NCBI GenBank assembly: GCA_033344815.1
Contig: JAWPMR010000001.1
Location: 2,156,136-2,220,135, forward strand
Length of the DNA stretch: 64,000 nt
Origin: Paracoccaceae bacterium
GTDB taxonomy: Bacteria; Pseudomonadota; Alphaproteobacteria; Rhodobacterales; Rhodobacteraceae
Direction: 5' to 3'
Both the position numbers and the translations under genes were made by a program. Below the pieces are notes generated by a model, which saw nothing but the letters and a program-made list of their open reading frames with translations, was not told the origin of the DNA and did no database searches. This document shows, in pieces, positions 8,574 through 16,603 of the stretch; the stretch's first letter is position 1; every line of letters starts with the position of its first letter.

Positions 8574-8599
8574 AAAATTCTACATATAGTAGAATTTTT
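8574..8599 (-). terminator. AT-rich palindromic hairpin downstream of the GntR gene
   Basis: AAAATTCTAC and GTAGAATTTT form a perfect 10-bp stem around ATATA, 31 bp past the GntR stop codon. In the gene's direction it ends in a run of T. It may be a terminator, though an operator for the downstream GNAT gene is also possible because the stem is AT-rich. Confidence 0.45.
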
Positions 8600-8629
8600 C
8601 AAGGGCAAACGTCGCGTAAATCCGCTGGT

Positions 8630-9280
8630 TCAGCTCGCCAGCATCCGCAATCCCTGGGTCACATCAGAGCGTACCGCAAGGCGCAGACCCGGCTCATCCC
8701 CGGCGCGCAGGGCTGCGATGATCAAACGGTGGAACTGCGGCGGTTCAGTCTTGCGCAAACGCCCGTACAGCGCACGCATCGTCGGCCCCATCTGCAGCCA
8801 GACAGTTTCAGCCATCGCCAGCATCGCAGGTGCCTGAGCCCTGAGATAGAGCGTGCGATGGAACTCCAGATTGGTGCGCAGATAACTGACAGCGTCCCGA
8901 TGCGCGACGGCCTCCGCGATGGAGGCATTGATCGTTTGCATGCGCTCGATCAGCGCCATATGGGCACGCGGCAAGGCGCGGCTGGCCAGTTCCACCTCGA
9001 TGAGCGCGCGCAGGGCCGCCAGTTCCTCGATCCGCTCATTGCTGAGTTCGGGCGTTGCCACCCGGCCTGACGAGGACATGGTCAGCGCCCCTTCAGCCAC
9101 CAGACGACGCACGGCTTCGCGTGCCGGCGTCATCGAAACCTCATATTCCTTGCCTATTCCACGCAGCGTGAGCCCCTGACCCGGATGCAGATCACCCTGC
9201 ATAATGCGGCTGCGCAGTGCGCGGTAAACGCGGTCATGTGCGACCGGGGCGGCATCAGCGGGGCGGGGACTGAGGATCAT
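8630..9280 (-). CDS. GntR family transcriptional regulator (FadR/FCD subfamily)
   Basis: 216 residues. The winged helix covers residues 13-70 (RVYRALRSRIMQGDLHPGQ, then the recognition helix MTPAREAVRRLVAEGAL), followed by an all-helical FCD effector domain with the metal-binding-like pattern of Asp/His residues (NLEFHRTLYLRA, FHRLIIAAL). FCD regulators usually respond to organic acids. The ATG has no ribosome site; directly upstream is the palindrome TTTGTGATCACAAA, a plausible operator for self-control. The target genes are not evident from the neighbours. Confidence 0.87.
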   Translation of the reverse strand: MILSPRPADAAPVAHDRVYRALRSRIMQGDLHPGQGLTLRGIGKEYEVSMTPAREAVRRLVAEGALTMSSSGRVATPELSNERIEELAALRALIEVELASRALPRAHMALIERMQTINASIAEAVAHRDAVSYLRTNLEFHRTLYLRAQAPAMLAMAETVWLQMGPTMRALYGRLRKTEPPQFHRLIIAALRAGDEPGLRLAVRSDVTQGLRMLAS

Positions 9281-9286
9281 ATGCGT

Positions 9287-9300
9287 TTTGTGATCACAAA
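9287..9300. promoter_or_regulatory. Perfect 14-bp palindrome at the GntR start
   Basis: TTTGTGATCACAAA lies 6 bp upstream of the GntR start codon. TGATCA-centred palindromes are common operators of FCD-type GntR regulators, so this is a likely autoregulatory site. Confidence 0.5.
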
Positions 9301-9325
9301 TAGACCGCGCGTCAAGAGCTGCGTC

Positions 9326-10018
9326 TCAGGTGTCAAACCGGTAGCGGTGCAGATCCCCGCCCTGTTTGCGCAGCCACGCTCTGGGCGCTTTGTAATCCCC
9401 GTAAATGCGTTGCACGTGCTCCCAGAATGCCGGTGCGTGGTTCATTTCAAGCAGATGGGCGACCTCATGCGCGGCGACGTAATCCAGCACCTCAGGCGGT
9501 GCAAGGATCAAACGCCATGAATACATCAAGCGCCCCTCCGACGTGCAGGACCCCCAACGCGAGCGCGTGTCGCGCAGGGTCAAGGCTGTGTAGGGCCGCC
9601 CCAGTTTGGCCGCATAATGATCAGACGCCTCCGCCAGCCGCGCGCGCGCAATGGTCTTGAGGTAACCCGCCAGCCGCCGCCCCGCCCGCTCCGGTTTTCC
9701 GGGCACAGCCACCCGCCCCGCTTCAAAACGGACCTTGCGACCAGACCCTGCCACCACTTCGTGCATCAACCCACCCACGGGCACAACCGCGCCAAGACCC
9801 ACGGCCACATCCGCGCCGCGCGCAGCCAGATGCTTGCGAATCCAGCTCTCTTTTTCCCGCGCAAAACCCATCGCTTCGCGTTCCGACACACGTTTGGGCA
9901 AGGTCAGGGTGACCCGCCCATCGAGCTGCGAAATACGCAGGGAAATCCGTTGCGCCCGGGCAGAACGCCGCAGGATCAGGGCAATGGGCGGGTCACCGGC
10001 TAGGAACATTTGAGACAT
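9326..10018 (-). CDS. YgjP-like (DUF45) metallopeptidase-fold protein
   Basis: 230 residues. The zinc motif HEVAHLLEMNH (HExxH plus a third His) is near residues 187-197, preceded by the diagnostic DTRSRWGSCTSEGRLMYSWRLILAP split over two conserved strands. The N-terminal part is the beta-rich DUF45 lead (RRSARAQRISLRIS). Although related to SprT/WLM peptidases, the E. coli homologue YgjP has been reported to hydrolyse UTP, so the true activity here is uncertain. It is cytoplasmic, with no signal peptide. It is divergent from the TIGR02300 gene and follows close behind the GntR gene start. Confidence 0.8.
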   Translation of the reverse strand: MSQMFLAGDPPIALILRRSARAQRISLRISQLDGRVTLTLPKRVSEREAMGFAREKESWIRKHLAARGADVAVGLGAVVPVGGLMHEVVAGSGRKVRFEAGRVAVPGKPERAGRRLAGYLKTIARARLAEASDHYAAKLGRPYTALTLRDTRSRWGSCTSEGRLMYSWRLILAPPEVLDYVAAHEVAHLLEMNHAPAFWEHVQRIYGDYKAPRAWLRKQGGDLHRYRFDT

Positions 10019-10131
10019 GGGCGGGCTCTTATGGGGTGGCCTTGTGCGCAGCAGGCCTTTACAGCCTCCGTTGCATATGGCAATTGGCCGGAATCATCTA
10101 CACCAGAATCGCAATTTAAAAGGGGGATTTC

Positions 10132-10467
10132 ATGCCCAACGAAGAATGGGGAACGAAACGCCTCTGCCCCACAAGCGGCAAACGTTTTTATGATCTGAAT
10201 AAAAATCCGATCATCAGCCCCTATACTGGCGAAGTCGTCGAGATTGACCTGAGCAAATCGCGCATGATTGCGGCAGATGCCGAGGATGCAGCCTCAGCGA
10301 AGGCCAAAGCCAAAGCCTCTGAGGAAGAGGATGAAACCGTATTGGATGATGATGACGACGTCGATGTGGATCTGGGTGATGATATCCTGGATGATGACGA
10401 AGATGACGATGACACCGTTCCGCTCGAAGAAATCGCGGATGTGGCATCAGAAGACGACGACAGCTAG
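10132..10467 (+). CDS. TIGR02300 (FYDLN acid domain) protein
   Basis: 111 residues, with the family N-terminus EEWGTKRLCPTSGKRFYDLNKNP (zinc-ribbon-like, with one visible Cys) at residues 4-26 followed by an extremely acidic low-complexity tail of Asp/Glu. TIGR02300 is a small family confined largely to Alphaproteobacteria and has no proven function; the head looks like half a zinc finger and the tail like a nucleic-acid mimic or chaperone tail. A GGGGGA ribosome site precedes the ATG. A tRNA gene follows 114 bp downstream. Confidence 0.9.
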   Translation: MPNEEWGTKRLCPTSGKRFYDLNKNPIISPYTGEVVEIDLSKSRMIAADAEDAASAKAKAKASEEEDETVLDDDDDVDVDLGDDILDDDEDDDDTVPLEEIADVASEDDDS

Positions 10468-10581
10468 ATAACAAATCGCGCAGGGCGGCAGGTTTTTGAC
10501 TTGATCCCGCCCCGCGTTGCGCCTATTCAGCGGCGCATCGGGTCGATGATCCATCCCGTGGGGCCCTGAGGGTCGCACATC

Positions 10582-10657
10582 GGGGCCTTAGCTCAGCTGG
10601 GAGAGCGCCTGCATGGCATGCAGGAGGTCAGCGGTTCGATCCCGCTAGGCTCCACCA
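10582..10657 (+). tRNA. tRNA-Ala (anticodon GGC)
   Basis: A 76-nt cloverleaf: acceptor GGGGCCT pairs with AGGCTCC, including the G3-U70 pair that identifies alanine tRNA; D loop AGCTCAGCTGGGAGAGC; anticodon stem CCTGC/GCAGG around ATGGCAT, giving anticodon GGC; T arm CAGCGGTTCGATCCCGCTA; the CCA end is encoded in the DNA. Confidence 0.96.
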
Positions 10658-10766
10658 AAAACCCATACCCGTGATGGTTCACGCAGTGCTGGTCAGAATG
10701 CGCGTCACCCCGCCCTGCGCCTGACACAAGCACCACGTTAAATTCGAAACCCCAATGTCATCCTTT

Positions 10767-11336
10767 TCAGGGTTTCGCTTGTGGCACGCTCAAAGATCCG
10801 CGTCCAAGAACCCGCATCAGTTTCACCGCCTGATGCGCCGGTATGGACAAGTATTGCACGCGTTCCTTGTCAACCACCACTGTCGTTCCCGACCATGTCG
10901 TGGGCGCGCCGGGCAAAAACAGGACGCTGCGTCCGGCGTCGCGTTCGATTTCAAAGGCGATCTGATCATAATCGTCAAACTTCACCATTACAGGCGTCAG
11001 CAAAGAGGCGATTTCGTCCTCTTTTGCCACGGACCCGATCATGCCCTTGGCCACCGCATAACCCGGCAAGGCATCAATCAGAAATCCTTCGAGTTTTTCC
11101 ATCTTTGTGGACAGAAACCCGCGCCGCGCGGCCAGACCGGCGAGATAACACACCAGCACAATCAGCAGCAAAGCCAGTATATTGGCAAAAGCCACCCCGG
11201 CAACGTGGGATACGGGGATGTATTTATCCAAGGCTGTCGCCACAACAATACTGACCTGATAGGCCTTTCCGAAAACCACGAGGATGACCGCAAAAGGCAC
11301 CAAAAATAGCAGACCGCCGAGGATTGTTGTCTTCAT
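10767..11336 (-). CDS. DUF502 membrane protein
   Basis: 189 residues with two N-terminal membrane helices (about residues 4-24 and 46-68) and a soluble C-terminal part containing LPGYAVAKGMIGSVAKED, VMVKFDDYDQIAFEIER and VLFLPGAPTTWSGTTVVVD, which matches the DUF502 pattern (short, exposed to one side of the inner membrane). No function has been assigned to the family. It stands alone between the tRNA and the helicase, divergent from the helicase. Confidence 0.78.
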   Translation of the reverse strand: MKTTILGGLLFLVPFAVILVVFGKAYQVSIVVATALDKYIPVSHVAGVAFANILALLLIVLVCYLAGLAARRGFLSTKMEKLEGFLIDALPGYAVAKGMIGSVAKEDEIASLLTPVMVKFDDYDQIAFEIERDAGRSVLFLPGAPTTWSGTTVVVDKERVQYLSIPAHQAVKLMRVLGRGSLSVPQAKP

Positions 11337-11671
11337 CTGATGTTCCTTTTACGACAGATTGGTTTGCCCAAGAACTATGCGGTTGCGTCGCCCGAGACCA
11401 GCCGCGATTTCTGGCACAGCCAGGATCAACCGTGCTGAACGCTCCGGGCGGCTTTTGTGACAAATGAAAAGAACTGCCTGACACGCACGGGTGGAAAATC
11501 CCGTTCTGGCAGATCTCTTTGCCGCGGAACTGCAAATTGTCGCCATATTGTCGCGGTATGCGTCGTAAATCCCCATCGACTCTTGGCCCTCAAAGGCATA
11601 ACGACGCCGCAACTCGACCGCACGTCATGCGGTTTTGTGGCCGCGTGCCACGCAAGATACAGGTAAACTCC

Positions 11672-13771
11672 GTGATACAGACCCTTTCTGATGCCTTGGC
11701 CAAACAAGGCTACGACACGCTCACCCCTGTGCAGGAAGCTGTGACCGATCCCGCGCTGTCACATGCTGACCTGCTGGTCTCCGCCCAGACCGGCTCGGGC
11801 AAAACCGTTGGTTTTGGCCTTGCGATCGCTCCCACGCTTCTGGGTGAAGATCTGCACTTTGGTCCGGCCGGCGCGCCGCTGGCGCTGATCATCGCGCCCA
11901 CGCGCGAGCTGGCGATGCAGGTCAACCGCGAGCTGACCTGGCTTTATGGTCCGGCAGGTGCGGTTGTCACCTCCTGTGTGGGCGGCATGGACACACGTAC
12001 TGAACGGCGGGCGCTGGATCGTGGCGCGCATGTGGTCGTGGCCACACCAGGGCGTTTGTGTGACCACATCAAGCGCAACAACATAGACCTGTCTGCGCTC
12101 CGTGCGGTGGTATTGGATGAGGCCGATGAAATGCTCGATCTGGGCTTTCGCGAAGAGTTGGAATTCATCCTCTCCGAAGCCCCCGAAGACCGTCGCACGC
12201 TGATGTTTTCCGCGACAGTCCCGGCTGCCATTGCCAAGCTGGCGAAAAGCTATCAGCGCGATGCACAGCGCGTCGCCACCGCCGGGGACACACGGCAACA
12301 CTCAGACATCGAATACCGCGCGATGGCCACAAATCCGCGCGATATCGACAATGCGATCATCAATGTTTTGCGGTTCTATGAGGCCAAGAACGCCATCGTT
12401 TTCTGCAACACCCGCGCCGCTGTCGCGCGGATGACGTCGCGCCTGACAAACCGGAATTTTTCCGTTGTGGCGTTGTCGGGTGAATTGACGCAATCTGAAC
12501 GCACCAACGCCCTGCAATCTTTGCGCGACGGTCGCGCGCGGGTCTGTGTGGCAACGGATGTGGCCGCGCGGGGGATCGATTTGCCAAACCTCGAACTGGT
12601 GATCCACGCGGATCTGCCGTCCAATTCCGATACCCTGCTGCACCGGTCTGGCCGCACCGGTCGTGCCGGGCGCAAGGGGGTGTCGGCGCTCATTGTGCCG
12701 CCCAAGCTGCGCTCCAAGGCAAACCGCCTGATTGGCGGGGCCAAGCTGAAAGTGGAATGGGCCGAACCGCCTTCTGCCGCGGCCGTGAACGCCGCCGATG
12801 AATCCCGTCTGTTGGAAGACACATCTTGGTCCGAACCTGTCCCTGAAAACGCGCAGGACATCGTCAACCGTCTGGTGGGTGAATTCACCCCAGAACAGTT
12901 GGCGGCAGCCTTTGTGAACCTGATGCGCGCGCGTCAATCCGCACCGGAGGAGCTTTCCGAACCCGGTGTGCGCGATGATGGACCGCGCAAGGCGTTTGGC
13001 CCCTCGGTTTGGTTTTCGATCTCGCAAGGACGTCAGGACGGCGCGGAACCGCGCACCCTGCTGCCGATGGTGTGCAACAAGGGCAACCTGACCAAGGATG
13101 ACATCGGCGCAATCCGCGTTCAACCAAGCCATAGTTTTGTTGAAGTGCTGGCGGCGCGCGCAGATGCATTTGTGGCCGCTGTAGGTCCGGATATGGTGCT
13201 GGAAGCCGGCGCGAAACTGACCCGTCTGGACAAGGCCCCCAATCTGGAACGCGGTCCCAGACCGGATCGCGCACCACGCGGGCCAAAGCCGGATTTCAAG
13301 AAACCACGTCGCGACAAACCGCGCTATGACCCGATGGATGCAGCACCCCCTGCAGAAGCCCCGCGCAAACGCGACAAACCGCGCACAGAAGTCTCGGACA
13401 AACCTTATAAACCTGCTGCAGCGCCCAAAGGGAAAAAGCCTCCCAAGTCACATAAGACTGAACGTTCCCCGATGAAGCCCGGGGCCAAACCCAAGGCCAA
13501 GGCAAATGCCGAAAGTACGCGCGGGCCGCGTGCCAAACCGGTCTGGACCAAGGAAAATCGGGAGGCGGCCAAGGCAGAGCGCACGGTGCGCGACGCGGGC
13601 GAAACACGTCAGGATCGTGCAGCAGGTGGCAAAGGCGGCGCGGCGCGCGACAAGAGCGCCATGAAGAAACGCGCCTCAGATACGTCCAAACGGTTTGTTC
13701 CGCCCAACAAGCGTGGCAAGGCACCCGCCAAAGGGCCAAATGCCACGCCCCGGCGCAAACCCCAGGGCTGA
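11672..13771 (+). CDS. DEAD-box ATP-dependent RNA helicase with DbpA-type RNA-binding domain
   Basis: 699 residues from GTG at 11672, because the protein from MIQTLSDALAKQGYDTLTPVQ matches the usual Q-motif start; an in-frame ATG at 11519 would add 51 residues with no family likeness. Helicase motifs: AQTGSGKT, PTRELAMQ, DEADEMLDLGF, SAT, CNTRAAV, ATDVAARGID and HRSGRTGRAGRKG. After residue 380 comes a DbpA-like RRM (ARQSAPEEL to AVGPDMVL), then a Lys/Arg/Pro-rich disordered tail of about 190 residues. Homologues remodel rRNA during ribosome assembly and in cold or stress growth. The basic tail probably provides general RNA affinity. Confidence 0.9.
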   Translation: MIQTLSDALAKQGYDTLTPVQEAVTDPALSHADLLVSAQTGSGKTVGFGLAIAPTLLGEDLHFGPAGAPLALIIAPTRELAMQVNRELTWLYGPAGAVVTSCVGGMDTRTERRALDRGAHVVVATPGRLCDHIKRNNIDLSALRAVVLDEADEMLDLGFREELEFILSEAPEDRRTLMFSATVPAAIAKLAKSYQRDAQRVATAGDTRQHSDIEYRAMATNPRDIDNAIINVLRFYEAKNAIVFCNTRAAVARMTSRLTNRNFSVVALSGELTQSERTNALQSLRDGRARVCVATDVAARGIDLPNLELVIHADLPSNSDTLLHRSGRTGRAGRKGVSALIVPPKLRSKANRLIGGAKLKVEWAEPPSAAAVNAADESRLLEDTSWSEPVPENAQDIVNRLVGEFTPEQLAAAFVNLMRARQSAPEELSEPGVRDDGPRKAFGPSVWFSISQGRQDGAEPRTLLPMVCNKGNLTKDDIGAIRVQPSHSFVEVLAARADAFVAAVGPDMVLEAGAKLTRLDKAPNLERGPRPDRAPRGPKPDFKKPRRDKPRYDPMDAAPPAEAPRKRDKPRTEVSDKPYKPAAAPKGKKPPKSHKTERSPMKPGAKPKAKANAESTRGPRAKPVWTKENREAAKAERTVRDAGETRQDRAAGGKGGAARDKSAMKKRASDTSKRFVPPNKRGKAPAKGPNATPRRKPQG

Positions 13772-14112
13772 CAACACATCACGCACACCGCAGCAGGACC
13801 CGCGCAACGGCGATCCGCAAAGTGACGGGAACCTAAGCATGTCGAACAGCCGGTGCAGCCTCCCCATGAGGGCCTGCACAAAGCGATCCTTGCTGGGTCG
13901 GCGCAGATAAGTCGCGCAGATCCACGGCGGTAGTTGGCCAGCCGTTTCACCTGTCAGAAATGAGATCAGCGCCAGCCCGCGCCCCGCACAGCTCAAAAGG
14001 CAACGATTGAACCCGCAGATTCGATCCGGTCCATGGGCGCTTCTACCGGGACTTCATCAGGGAACGCGGCGTGTGAAACTCTTTGTGGATGCCCTCAAGG
14101 CCCTCACGGCCC
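13772..14112. other. Intergenic stretch without assigned features
   Basis: 341 bp between the converging helicase and desaturase genes. I see no gene, RNA or repeat. A short open end reading ...RFYRDFIRERGV-stop around 14035-14073 looks protein-like but is too short to place. Confidence 0.4.
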
Positions 14113-15165
14113 TCAGATCACGCCGTATGCGGCGCGCATCTGGCGGAAAGACAACAGGCGGCGCTCTTTCTCATCCCACAGATGCAAGCGCGCGCAGGCA
14201 AGGCTTTCTGCAATGCTCAAACGCTGTGCTTCGGCCAGTTCGCTGTGATCCCGCAGCACTTCTTTCAGGCGGTAAAACGGGATCCGGCTATACAGATGAT
14301 GCACGTGGTGAATGCCGATATTGGCCGTGAACCACTGCAAAATACCGGGCATCACGTAATGCGACGAACCATGCAACGCCGCTTCGTGCAGGGCCCAGTC
14401 CTCAGGTTGGTTCCAATGGGTTTCCTCAAACTGGTGCTGGACGTAAAACAACCAGACCCCCAAGGTCGCCGCCACCAGCGTCGTCGGAACAAAAACCACC
14501 AGAAGCGGCATCAACCCGCCAAAATACACGATCAAAGCGACCGTGATCGCAACCCCCAGATTGGTCCCCATCGAACTCAGCCAGATGCGCCAGCCAGCGC
14601 TCATTTGACCCACCGGCACGCGGTTTTCGAGATAAAAGATATAGGCCGGGCCCAGCACGAACAAAATCAACGGGTTGCGATAGGTGCGGTATTTCACCCG
14701 TCCCAGCCAGTTGCGCGCTCTGTATTCGGCCACGGTCAACGTGATCACATCACCAATACCGCGCTTTTCAAGGTTGCCCGCACCCGCGTGATGGATGGAA
14801 TGGCTGCGCCTCCACGTGTCATAGGGCGTCAGGGTCAGCACCCCCAGCCCACGACCAATCCAGTCGCTCAGCCTCCTGCTGGCAAAAAACGACCCATGTC
14901 CGCAATCATGTTGAATGCAAAACAGACGCACCAGAAACAGCCCATTGACGCAGGCCAGCACAAAGGCGGCGAAGGGGTTGATCGACAACAGCCACCACGC
15001 CACCGCCCAGATCGCCAGAAACGGGATCAGGCTGACCGCGATTTCAAAGGCAGATCGTGCCGGATTGGGGTCGCGATATTTGGCAAGAATCTTTACCCAG
15101 GCGGAGGCAGGCTTGGGCGCTGGATCCACCGGGATCGCGCCCTCAAACGGGGTTTCGGATGTCAT
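14113..15165 (-). CDS. Membrane fatty-acid desaturase
   Basis: 350 residues from MTSETPFEGAIPV; the upstream part of the open frame lacks family likeness, and AGG sits before this ATG. The three histidine boxes of integral di-iron desaturases are visible: HDCGH, HSIHH and HHVHH. Four or more hydrophobic helices flank them (LIPFLAIWAVAWWLLSI, FAAFVLACVNGLFLVRLF, and others). It is likely an acyl-lipid desaturase of the inner membrane introducing a double bond into membrane lipids, useful for cold adaptation. No neighbouring regulator or electron donor is present. The exact regiospecificity cannot be read. Confidence 0.87.
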   Translation of the reverse strand: MTSETPFEGAIPVDPAPKPASAWVKILAKYRDPNPARSAFEIAVSLIPFLAIWAVAWWLLSINPFAAFVLACVNGLFLVRLFCIQHDCGHGSFFASRRLSDWIGRGLGVLTLTPYDTWRRSHSIHHAGAGNLEKRGIGDVITLTVAEYRARNWLGRVKYRTYRNPLILFVLGPAYIFYLENRVPVGQMSAGWRIWLSSMGTNLGVAITVALIVYFGGLMPLLVVFVPTTLVAATLGVWLFYVQHQFEETHWNQPEDWALHEAALHGSSHYVMPGILQWFTANIGIHHVHHLYSRIPFYRLKEVLRDHSELAEAQRLSIAESLACARLHLWDEKERRLLSFRQMRAAYGVI

Positions 15166-15732
15166 GAAAGCCTGCCCTTTTGTCGATCGTTTCCACAGGG
15201 ATACTGATGATCCACAATTACACAAGCTTATTGAGCAATTCTGAACCGTTTTAGGGTGATATGACGCAGTTGTGTTTCGGTTTGTAATGGAACGTGCCAC
15301 CGAGCCGCGTCAAAATCGTCAAGAAACGGATGCAGAATCCCCAAACAGATCGCAGGCGATGTTTGACTTTTGCATCAGGGTGCTGTCCGGGATCAGGTGG
15401 AACTGGTTGATTGCGGCTGAGATGCAAACCTGCCGGAGACACGATCTGGCCTGACTTGATTGCCGTGGGGTCGCCTGATAGGCGTGACAGACGCCCGGCA
15501 TGCACGCCCGGCGCTGGAGTTTTTATGTTTACGATTGCGGGTAACCGCTAAGTCCTGACTGTCAGGACGATCAGACCCACAATCGCCTGCGCAATCGCGT
15601 GAGGCTTCTTATTTGTGCGCGTCTCGCAATCGTTCGAAACAACTCCTGTTTCACTGGAAAAAGATGCGAGCGTCACGGCCGCCGTGTTGAGTGAAGACCT
15701 CGCATGGCAAGACTGAGAAAGACATAAAACCA
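15166..15732. other. Intergenic region with one strong palindrome
   Basis: 567 bp between the divergent desaturase and GNAT genes. No coding frame is convincing. The only distinct structure is the 17-bp palindrome listed separately at 15552-15568. Confidence 0.4.
15552..15568. promoter_or_regulatory. Perfect 17-bp palindrome GTCCTGACTGTCAGGAC
   Basis: Two 8-bp arms around a single T. It lies 165 bp upstream of the GNAT gene and about 390 bp upstream of the desaturase. It could be a protein-binding operator; a hairpin with a single-base loop would not form well as RNA. Confidence 0.35.
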
Positions 15733-16194
15733 ATGAAAATACGACCAACACAGCATGATGACATTGCCCCCTTGCAAGAGGTGCTGGATGGCACCGAGCT
15801 GTTTCCAAGTGAGATGTTACCAGACATTGTGAACGGCTTTCTGTCAGATGCGGAAACCTCTGACATTTGGCTCACATGCGAGGTGAACGGGAAACCCATC
15901 GGGTTATGCTATGCCGTCCCAGAAGAGCTTGCGGAGGGGGCGTGGAATATGCGCGCCCTCGCAGTGCTGCCCCGCGCGCAAGGGGGTGGCTTTGGCAGTG
16001 CTCTCACGACACATCTCGAAGCGGAGCTGAAAGCGTGCGGACATCGGATCCTGATTGCGGAGACATCTGGCACGGATGATTTTGCACAGACCCGCGCGTT
16101 TTACCGCAAGAACGGCTATGCGGAAGAGGCCCGCATCAGAGATTTCTGGGGCGCAGGGGACGACAAAGTCATCTTTTGGAAATCGCTGATATAG
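15733..16194 (+). CDS. GNAT family N-acetyltransferase
   Basis: 153 residues from MKIRPTQHDDIAPLQ. GNAT motifs are visible: the N-terminal strand, then MRALAVLPRAQGGGFGSALTTHLE (acetyl-CoA loop Q-G-G-G-F-G) and the C-terminal ARAFYRKNGY-like segment TRAFYRKNGYAEEARI. The tail IRDFWGAGDDKVIFWKSL resembles GNATs often labelled ribosomal-protein or amino-acid acetyltransferases. Substrate unknown. A hairpin followed by a T-run just after the stop indicates a single-gene transcript. Confidence 0.82.
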   Translation: MKIRPTQHDDIAPLQEVLDGTELFPSEMLPDIVNGFLSDAETSDIWLTCEVNGKPIGLCYAVPEELAEGAWNMRALAVLPRAQGGGFGSALTTHLEAELKACGHRILIAETSGTDDFAQTRAFYRKNGYAEEARIRDFWGAGDDKVIFWKSLI

Positions 16195-16210
16195 CCCTGT
16201 AAACATGGCG

Positions 16211-16244
16211 CTGGCCATCGCCGGATGGGCCAGTTGCTTTTTAT
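16211..16244 (+). terminator. Rho-independent terminator of the GNAT gene
   Basis: CTGGCCATC pairs with GATGGGCCAG (one bulged base) around GCCG, followed by TTGCTTTTTATG, 17 bp after the stop codon. Confidence 0.55.
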
Positions 16245-16417
16245 GTGGCATCTTTTGCGTCCCGCCAGGCAAATGCGGATGAAACTCTCGCGTTGATTGG
16301 AAGATGGGCAGGGTTTGAATGCCAGCGCCAATTGGTAACGCATAAGCTGTGCTGCCCCCGGGGTGCCCAACGACAAAGGCTGGAAAGGTTCCTCAACCTG
16401 CGCTCAAGAACACCAGA

Positions 16418-16556
16418 CCCCTGGGCTCCGCCCGTAAAGGCTGGAAAAGATCAGGCGGGCCTGTTCTGGGTCGGCCGGCCCCTGGGCTCCGCCCGCACAG
16501 TCCGGAAAAGGTCAGGTAAACCTGTTCTGGGTCAGCCGGCCCCTGGGCTCCGCCCG
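16418..16556. repeat. 61-bp imperfect tandem repeats
   Basis: The core CCCCTGGGCTCCGCCCG starts at 16418, 16479 and 16540, exactly 61 bp apart. The parts between also repeat (GGAAAAGRTCAGG, CCTGTTCTGGGTC). A more diverged unit may extend to about 16355. The array fills most of the 409-bp gap between the converging GNAT and tauC genes and contains no plausible gene. Confidence 0.7.
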
Positions 16557-16565
16557 TAAAGGCTT

Positions 16566-16588
16566 CGAAGGCTCCACTGGAGCCTTCG
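16566..16588. terminator. Hairpin downstream of tauC
   Basis: CGAAGGCTCC and GGAGCCTTCG form a perfect 10-bp stem around ACT, 16 bp past the tauC stop codon. It probably ends the tauABC transcript, although no clear T-run follows. Confidence 0.5.
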
Positions 16589-16603
16589 CCGAGCAAGCTC
16601 GGA

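Noticed and set aside
10221-10474. Serine- or histidine-rich frames opposite the TIGR02300 gene
   Set aside because: They are the mirror of the Asp-rich tail (GAT/GAC reversed) and have no independent signals.
16393-16596. Minus-strand frame over the 61-bp repeats
   Set aside because: Its repeated peptide merely reflects the DNA tandem repeat; no start signal.
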